DNA of 33,301 bases from positions 1 through 33,301 of IMG/VR virus record IMGVR_UViG_3300032087_006362; one strand, written 5' to 3'. Both the position numbers and the translations under genes were made by a program. The stretch is from a virus. This document shows positions 29,317 through 33,301 of this stretch, one piece after another. The notes beneath the pieces were generated by a model, which was not told the DNA's origin, ran no database searches, and saw only the letters and a program-made list of their open reading frames with translations. Within the stretch, counting starts at the first letter, position 1. Each line of letters opens with the position of its first letter.

Positions 29317-32300
29317 ATGGCACAAACACCAATTGGAACTCCTGAATTTATAGATCCTAATTTACCACCTATAGTTGATGATGGATTTACTGCCTCAAAT
29401 ATCAATGCATCTGGAATTATCACTGCAACAACTTTTGTTGGTGATGATATCACAATTGGAACTGGTGTTACTATTAATGACTCTGGAATACATGCAACAG
29501 GTATTGTAACCGCAACTTCTTTTGTTGGTGATGGCTCTAATATAACAGGAGTTACTGCAACATCTGTTGGTGATGATATTACAATTGGAACTGGTGTTAC
29601 TATTAATGACTCTGGAATACATGCAACAGGAGTCATCACTGCAACTTCTTTTGTTGGTGATGATATTACAATTGGAACTGGTGTTACTATTAATGACTCT
29701 GGAATACATGTAACAGGAGTCATCACTGCAACAACTTTTGTTGGTGATGGTTCTGGACTTACAAATGCTGGAGCATTTTCGTATGATAACACCACAAATG
29801 TCTTTACAACAAATCTAACATCATTACCAGATAGAGATACTGGTTCTGATAATTTCTTTGTAGGGGCAAATGCAGGAAATCGTATTACAACGGGTTCTCA
29901 TAATATAGGAATAGGAAAATCTGCCGGAAATCAACTTACTACTGGATGCTTCAATAACTTTATTGGTTTTTGTGCAGGACATAACACCACCTGTGGGTTT
30001 TGGAATAACTTCTTTGGTTGTTATGCAGGACACTACAACACCAGTGGTTGTTGGAATAACTTCCTTGGTTGTAATGCAGGAAGAAAAAACACCACCGGAT
30101 GTTTCAATAACTTCTTTAGTGGTGGTGCAGGATACAACAACACCACTGGAAGTCATAATAACTTTTTTGGATATAGTGCAGGATGTTTTAATAATGCAAG
30201 TGACAATAACTTCTTTGGTCAGTGTGCAGGATACAAAAACACTAGCGGAGCTTGTAATAACTTCCTTGGAACATTTGCAGGACAATGCAACACCACTGGA
30301 GGACGAAATAACTTCCTTGGAGCATTTGCAGGAAGATGCAACACCTGTGGATCCTATAATAACTTCATTGGTCAGTGTGCAGGACATTTCAGTTGTAGTG
30401 GATTTTACAATAACTTCATTGGTGATAGGGCAGGATATTGCAACACTTCTGGATCTAATAATAACTTCTTTGGATTTTTGGCAGGATGTAGTAATACCTC
30501 CGGATCTTATAATAACTTCTTTGGACATGATGCAGGATACAAAAACACCTCTGGGTGTTATAATAACTTCTTTGGACGATGTGCAGGATACTGCAACACC
30601 GATACTAATGGCTCAGTAGCAATTGGACAATCGGCAGGATATCATAATGATGGTAATGATAATGTCTTCTTGGGAAGAAATACTGGTTTTAGTGAAAATG
30701 TTAGATCCCCATCTGACCTCATTACGGGTTCTAATAACTTTATATCGGGTGTTGGAGCTGGCTCCTCATTAACCACTGGAAATCAGAATATTTTCTTGGG
30801 AGTTTGTGCAGGATTTGCACATACCACTAGAGATAGAAATGTTTTTATTGGATATCATGCTGGATGTAATGCTTTAAAGGCATCACACATTGTTGGTATA
30901 GGAAACTCTGTTGGTAAGAATTTAACATTGACGTGTGGGTCGGGAACTTATACTATTCCTGACCACTCAAGTGGTAGTGTTTTGATTGGTAGTAATGCTG
31001 GAGGAGGAACAAATTATACTAGATATGATATTTTTATAGGAGAATGTGCTGGATATGGGCAGAATGGGTGCAATAATAGTAACGTAGTTATTGGATACCA
31101 TGCAGGTAGATGTTTAACTTTTGGAAGCAATAATATTTTTCTTGGAAGATATGCAGGCAAGAGCAACACCGGTCAAAGTTATAATTTTTATGCTGGAGCT
31201 TGTGCAGGATGTACTGGGACTGGGGCATCTTATAATGTTATGATTGGGTGGGCCGCAGGGTGTTCAAACAGTAGTGGTGATGATCACATTTTTCTTGGAA
31301 GAAGTTCAGGATGTAAAAATAGTACTGGACAGGCCAATACTTTTCTTGGCAATTTTGCAGGACGTTATAACACCACCGGAAGTTATAATATTTTTATAGG
31401 TAAGTGTGCAGGATGTAAAAACACCATTGCAAGCCATAATATCTTTTTAGGTTGTCAGACAGGATGGTGCAATACCGAAGGATGTAATAATACTTTCCTT
31501 GGTTGTTTGGCAGGATGTAGTAACACTACTGGAAATTATAATAACTTCATTGGTGCAGGTGCAGGATACAACAACACCACTGGAAGTTACAATAACTTCT
31601 TTGGTAGATGTGCAGGACAATCAAACACTACTGCATGTTATAATAACTACTTTGGAGCATGTGCAGGCTGCGGAGGCCTTGGTGCAAATAATAATAACTT
31701 CTTTGGAAGAAGTACGGGACGTGTAAACTGTGGAAGTGGTAATAATTTCTTCGGATATTACGCAGGACGATGCAATACCAATGGACGCTGTAATAACTTC
31801 CTTGGTAGCCAGGCAGGACAATACAACACCACTGGAAATTATAACAACTTCATTGGACTACTTGCAGGATATTGCAATACTTCTGGATCTTATAATAACT
31901 TCATTGGTTCTTGTGCAGGAAGATGCAACACCGATGGATGTTGGAATAACTTTTTTGGACATTGTGCAGGATACCTGAGTTGTACTGGAGATCACAATAA
32001 CTTCTTTGGATTTCAGGCAGGATGCAGCAATAGTGCTGGAAATGATAATAACTTCATTGGTAGGAATGCAGGAAGATCCAACACCTCTGGACATTGCAAT
32101 AACTTCTTTGGTGAAGATGCAGGATACTTCAATAGCGTTGGCGATTATAATACCTTCATTGGTTATCGTGCAGGATTCGTTAACACCACTGGATGTCATA
32201 ATAACTTCATTGGTTATCGGGCAGGATACAACAACAGCACTGGAGAAAATAATGTTTCAATAGGCCAAAGTGCAGGATGTTTAGTAACCGGTTCCAATAA

Positions 32301-32754
32301 TATTATGATTGGTTGTGGAACTGGTATTGGTGTGAATGGAATGGGAGACCATACTGGTAGTGATACGATCTATATGGGTAATACTAGTCATACAAAGGCT
32401 TGTATTCAAATTGCATGGACAACAAACTCTGATATTCGTAACAAGTGTATTTGGGGTAATGTTTCACATGGAAGAGATTTCTTGAGAAATGTAAATCCAA
32501 TTAAGTATTCATTTAAGAGTAGAGATACAGATGAACTTATTGATGAAAAAATGAGATATGGTTTCTGTGCTCAAGAAATTTTATCTCTTGAACTTCCAGA
32601 ACAACCAGTTATTACTAATGTAGATAATGCAGATAATTATGGTGTCACCCATGAGTATTTGATTCCTATCTTGGTAAATGCTATTAAAGAACTTGATGCA
32701 GAAAACAAAGCAATTCTTGCTCGCTTGGAGGCCCTGGAGAACGAAAGCCCTTGA
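29317..32754 (+). CDS. Repeat-rich Cys/Asn tail fibre with peptidase S74 chaperone
   Basis: The 1145-residue protein has an N-terminal attachment segment and three copies of a 29-residue repeat ('ITIGTGVTINDSGIHATG', about residues 41-142). About 45 copies of a 17-residue repeat with consensus NNF(F/L)GxxAGxxN(T/S)(T/S)Gxx follow (about 204-990). The C-terminus is a peptidase S74 domain (about 1035-1140: 'TNSDIRNKCIWG', 'FLRNVNPIKYSFKSRDTDE', 'RYGFCAQEI', 'YLIPILVNAIKELDAENKAI'). S74 domains fold trimeric fibres and are cut off in front of the Ser in 'NSD'; here that would be between N1037 and S1038. Most repeats contain cysteines in fixed positions, such as GxCAG, YCN and SGC. The start has AGAGGA upstream. 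It is the likely host-recognition fibre. Confidence 0.9.
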   Translation: MAQTPIGTPEFIDPNLPPIVDDGFTASNINASGIITATTFVGDDITIGTGVTINDSGIHATGIVTATSFVGDGSNITGVTATSVGDDITIGTGVTINDSGIHATGVITATSFVGDDITIGTGVTINDSGIHVTGVITATTFVGDGSGLTNAGAFSYDNTTNVFTTNLTSLPDRDTGSDNFFVGANAGNRITTGSHNIGIGKSAGNQLTTGCFNNFIGFCAGHNTTCGFWNNFFGCYAGHYNTSGCWNNFLGCNAGRKNTTGCFNNFFSGGAGYNNTTGSHNNFFGYSAGCFNNASDNNFFGQCAGYKNTSGACNNFLGTFAGQCNTTGGRNNFLGAFAGRCNTCGSYNNFIGQCAGHFSCSGFYNNFIGDRAGYCNTSGSNNNFFGFLAGCSNTSGSYNNFFGHDAGYKNTSGCYNNFFGRCAGYCNTDTNGSVAIGQSAGYHNDGNDNVFLGRNTGFSENVRSPSDLITGSNNFISGVGAGSSLTTGNQNIFLGVCAGFAHTTRDRNVFIGYHAGCNALKASHIVGIGNSVGKNLTLTCGSGTYTIPDHSSGSVLIGSNAGGGTNYTRYDIFIGECAGYGQNGCNNSNVVIGYHAGRCLTFGSNNIFLGRYAGKSNTGQSYNFYAGACAGCTGTGASYNVMIGWAAGCSNSSGDDHIFLGRSSGCKNSTGQANTFLGNFAGRYNTTGSYNIFIGKCAGCKNTIASHNIFLGCQTGWCNTEGCNNTFLGCLAGCSNTTGNYNNFIGAGAGYNNTTGSYNNFFGRCAGQSNTTACYNNYFGACAGCGGLGANNNNFFGRSTGRVNCGSGNNFFGYYAGRCNTNGRCNNFLGSQAGQYNTTGNYNNFIGLLAGYCNTSGSYNNFIGSCAGRCNTDGCWNNFFGHCAGYLSCTGDHNNFFGFQAGCSNSAGNDNNFIGRNAGRSNTSGHCNNFFGEDAGYFNSVGDYNTFIGYRAGFVNTTGCHNNFIGYRAGYNNSTGENNVSIGQSAGCLVTGSNNIMIGCGTGIGVNGMGDHTGSDTIYMGNTSHTKACIQIAWTTNSDIRNKCIWGNVSHGRDFLRNVNPIKYSFKSRDTDELIDEKMRYGFCAQEILSLELPEQPVITNVDNADNYGVTHEYLIPILVNAIKELDAENKAILARLEALENESP
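29437..29742 (+). repeat. Three near-identical 87-base coding repeats
   Basis: Copies begin at about 29437, 29566 and 29653 (spacings 129 and 87, the first with a 42-base insertion). They share runs such as ACTGGTGTTACTATTAATGA and CTCTGGAATACATG. They encode the 29-residue fibre repeats and are similar enough for recombination or slippage. Confidence 0.85.
29930..32290 (+). repeat. About 45 tandem 51-base coding repeats
   Basis: AATAAC...TTTGG blocks recur mainly every 51 bases; four successive starts at 30004, 30055, 30106 and 30157 are 51 apart. The repeats encode the 17-residue fibre units. They are diverged at codon level, so this is a protein-level array, not a CRISPR array. Confidence 0.9.
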
Positions 32755-32779
32755 CGACCCCATCGCTTCCTGCTATACT
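32751..32779 (+). promoter_or_regulatory. Sigma70-type early promoter overlapping the fibre stop
   Basis: TTGACG (32751-32756), a 17-base spacer and TATACT (32774-32779) form a strong match. The -35 box contains the fibre stop codon TGA (32752-32754). It would serve the gene at 32807 and perhaps the tRNAs. Confidence 0.8.
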
Positions 32780-32806
32780 ATATGAGTAATCAAGGAAACC
32801 CACCGA

Positions 32807-32989
32807 ATGCAAGACGAGTTTCTCACCCGTTGTGTTGTTGATCCTACTAAAAGGAAGTTCTATTTGTTTTCAAACGAAGGTGACGAGAAAGTGATTGATT
32901 GTGAAACAATGGAACAATTCATGAGCGTTCTTCAATTTGTTCGTGCTACTTGTAGTGAAGATGTTCTTGCATATTCCAATCCTCTTTGA
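32807..32989 (+). CDS. Small conserved hypothetical early protein (60 aa)
   Basis: The 60-residue product reads 'MQDEFLTRCVVDPTKRKFYL', 'FSNEGDEKVIDCETMEQFMS' and 'VLQFVRATCSEDVLAYSNPL'. The 'FLTRC.VDPTKR.F.l.s..G....v.CET..QFM.VL..vRa' layout resembles short proteins of T4-like cyanophages without a known function. It lies about 20 bases downstream of the predicted start of the early promoter at 32751-32779, so it should be expressed early. No Shine-Dalgarno site is obvious (AAGGAAACC lies 14 bases upstream). Confidence 0.75.
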   Translation: MQDEFLTRCVVDPTKRKFYLFSNEGDEKVIDCETMEQFMSVLQFVRATCSEDVLAYSNPL

Positions 32990-32993
32990 TAAG

Positions 32994-33158
32994 ATGAATG
33001 TATATTCTCCAGAGCTTTACAAAGATATCCTAGAATGCTATAATTATGAGACCAGAAACCCGACAGTCTATGGAAATGTTATTTGCAGCGAAATGGAATT
33101 TACCAAAAGCAGCGAAAAACGCAGGACTGACCAACAAGGAGATGAAAATTACATTTAA
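32994..33158 (+). CDS. Doubtful small frame overlapping the 33046 gene
   Basis: A 54-codon frame starts at ATG 32994 with 'MNVYSPELYKDILECYNYET', whose first part looks protein-like. Its second half lies wholly within the frame of the 33046 gene and has an atypical end (EKRRTDQQGDENYI). No ribosome site is visible. Either only its 5' part is used as a short leader peptide, or it is not a gene. Confidence 0.3.
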   Translation: MNVYSPELYKDILECYNYETRNPTVYGNVICSEMEFTKSSEKRRTDQQGDENYI

Positions 33159-33201
33159 CGAGTATTGTACTTTTCATCCACCAACATATAAACCTGAATA
33201 A
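33046..33201 (+). CDS. Small HTH-like hypothetical protein (51 aa)
   Basis: The frame from ATG 33046 to TAA 33199-33201 encodes 51 residues, including 'MRPETRQSMEMLFAAKWNLP', 'KAAKNAGLTNKEMKITFNEY' and 'CTFHPPTYKPE'. The 'LPKAAKNAGLTNKEMKITFNEY' stretch looks like a helix-turn-helix, so DNA binding is a reasonable guess. Similar short proteins occur in cyanophages, without a known function. The stop codon lies in the loop of the hairpin preceding the tRNA. There is no clear ribosome site, and the frame at 32994 overlaps it. Confidence 0.6.
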   Translation: MRPETRQSMEMLFAAKWNLPKAAKNAGLTNKEMKITFNEYCTFHPPTYKPE

Positions 33202-33208
33202 GGTTTTT
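33190..33208 (+). terminator. Short terminator-like hairpin before the tRNA
   Basis: AAACCT (33190-33195) pairs with AGGTTT (33201-33206) around the loop GAATA, followed by a short T-run to 33208. The 6-bp stem is weak and may instead be an RNA-processing signal at the 5' end of the tRNA. Confidence 0.4.
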
Positions 33209-33211
33209 CTT

Positions 33212-33283
33212 GGGAGTGTCGCATATTGGTTAATGCCCATGCCTTATAAGCGTGTGAACCGAGTTCAATTCTCGGCATTCCCA
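33212..33283 (+). tRNA. tRNA-Ile (anticodon UAU)
   Basis: All arms fold. The acceptor GGGAGTG/CATTCCC includes one G-T pair, and the discriminator is A. The D stem is GCAT/ATGC with loop ATTGGTTA. The anticodon stem is CATGC/GCGTG with loop CTTATAA, and the T stem is CCGAG/CTCGG with loop TTCAATT. The anticodon TAT reads AUA isoleucine codons, which are rare in GC-richer hosts but favoured in AT-rich phage genes. The variable region has four bases, and no CCA is encoded (CTTG follows). The 72-base length is normal. Confidence 0.92.
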
Positions 33284-33286
33284 CTT

Positions 33287-33301
33287 GCTCCTTTAGCTCT
33301 C
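33287..33301 (+). tRNA. Probable start of a second tRNA, cut by the window edge
   Basis: GCTCCTT-TA-GCTCTC has the layout of an acceptor arm, positions 8-9 and the beginning of a D stem. It follows the first tRNA by three bases. Only 15 bases are present, so the identity cannot be read. Confidence 0.45.

Noticed and set aside
29298-32199. Long minus-strand and alternate plus-strand open frames (for example 29298-29795, 29824-30528, 29963-30619) inside the fibre gene
   Set aside because: They follow the 51- and 87-base periodicity of the fibre repeats, so they stay open only because the repeat length is a multiple of three. No start signals are present.
29930-32290. A CRISPR-like regular repeat array
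   Set aside because: The units are directly adjacent, in frame and diverged at codon level, without constant repeats separated by unique spacers. They encode the fibre.

Overview
The window looks like part of the genome of a T4-like contractile-tailed cyanophage (marine Synechococcus or Prochlorococcus myovirus). Four things support this. There are T4 core genes (gp59, gp33, gp32, gp53, gp48, gp4, gp26, gp27- and gp5-like). There are typical cyanophage companions (phoH, thyX, a DUF1825 protein, a DUF4278 protein, a CP12-like peptide). The DNA is AT-rich with very dense packing and frequent start/stop overlaps. Both sigma70-type early promoters (TTGACN-17-TATAAT) and T4-type late promoters (NATAAATA) are present. 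All calls rest on reading the sequence and on family knowledge; no database search was run.

Layout. (1) Positions 1-3900 hold an accessory modification module: the start of a divergent gene that resembles a 2OG-dioxygenase, then a glycosidase-like beta-propeller fused to a radical SAM/SPASM enzyme, which overlaps by four bases a TPR protein carrying two FkbM-type methyltransferase domains. (2) Positions 3934-5396 hold a glutaredoxin and small conserved phage proteins. (3) Positions 5400-6730 are a regulatory, cassette-like stretch. A strong early promoter is followed by a 57-codon gene, an HNH endonuclease and a DUF4278 gene; the first two are bordered by copies of a repeated leader element (GGACGCAA...GGAACG-loop-CGTTCATCC). 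A late promoter lies inside a perfect hairpin upstream of the HNH gene, and a terminator at 6673-6699 carries a -35 box as its loop. (4) Positions 6730-11598 hold early/middle nucleotide metabolism and replication genes: small proteins, ThyX, PhoH, a PD-(D/E)XK exonuclease, gp33, gp59, DUF1825 and gp32.

(5) Positions 11595-14486 on the minus strand hold late baseplate and head-completion genes (gp53, gp48, an unknown, gp4), convergent with gp32 and overlapping its stop codon. (6) Positions 14528-29306 on the plus strand hold the baseplate hub and tail module: a gp54/gp19-like protein, gp26, a gp51-like protein, two very large tape-measure-like proteins each with a tail lysozyme domain, a gp27-like hub protein, a CP12-like micro-protein, a gp5-like hub protein without a recognisable lysozyme domain, a structural protein with GGxGY repeats, spike and fibre components, and a 2OG-oxygenase-like protein. 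(7) Positions 29317-32754 encode a 1145-residue Cys- and Asn-rich fibre built of about 45 repeats of 17 residues and ending in a peptidase S74 chaperone. (8) Positions 32751-33301 restart with an early promoter, small genes, a tRNA-Ile(UAU) and the beginning of what looks like a second tRNA.

How it works together. Early promoters would drive DNA metabolism and replication genes. gp33 would link the phage sliding clamp to late transcription from NATAAATA promoters, which precede several virion genes on both strands. The points most worth following are the CP12-like peptide inside the baseplate operon, the leader-repeat cassettes with the hairpin-embedded late promoter, the terminator/promoter composite, the beta-propeller/radical SAM fusion, and the Cys-rich fibre next to a putative oxygenase.
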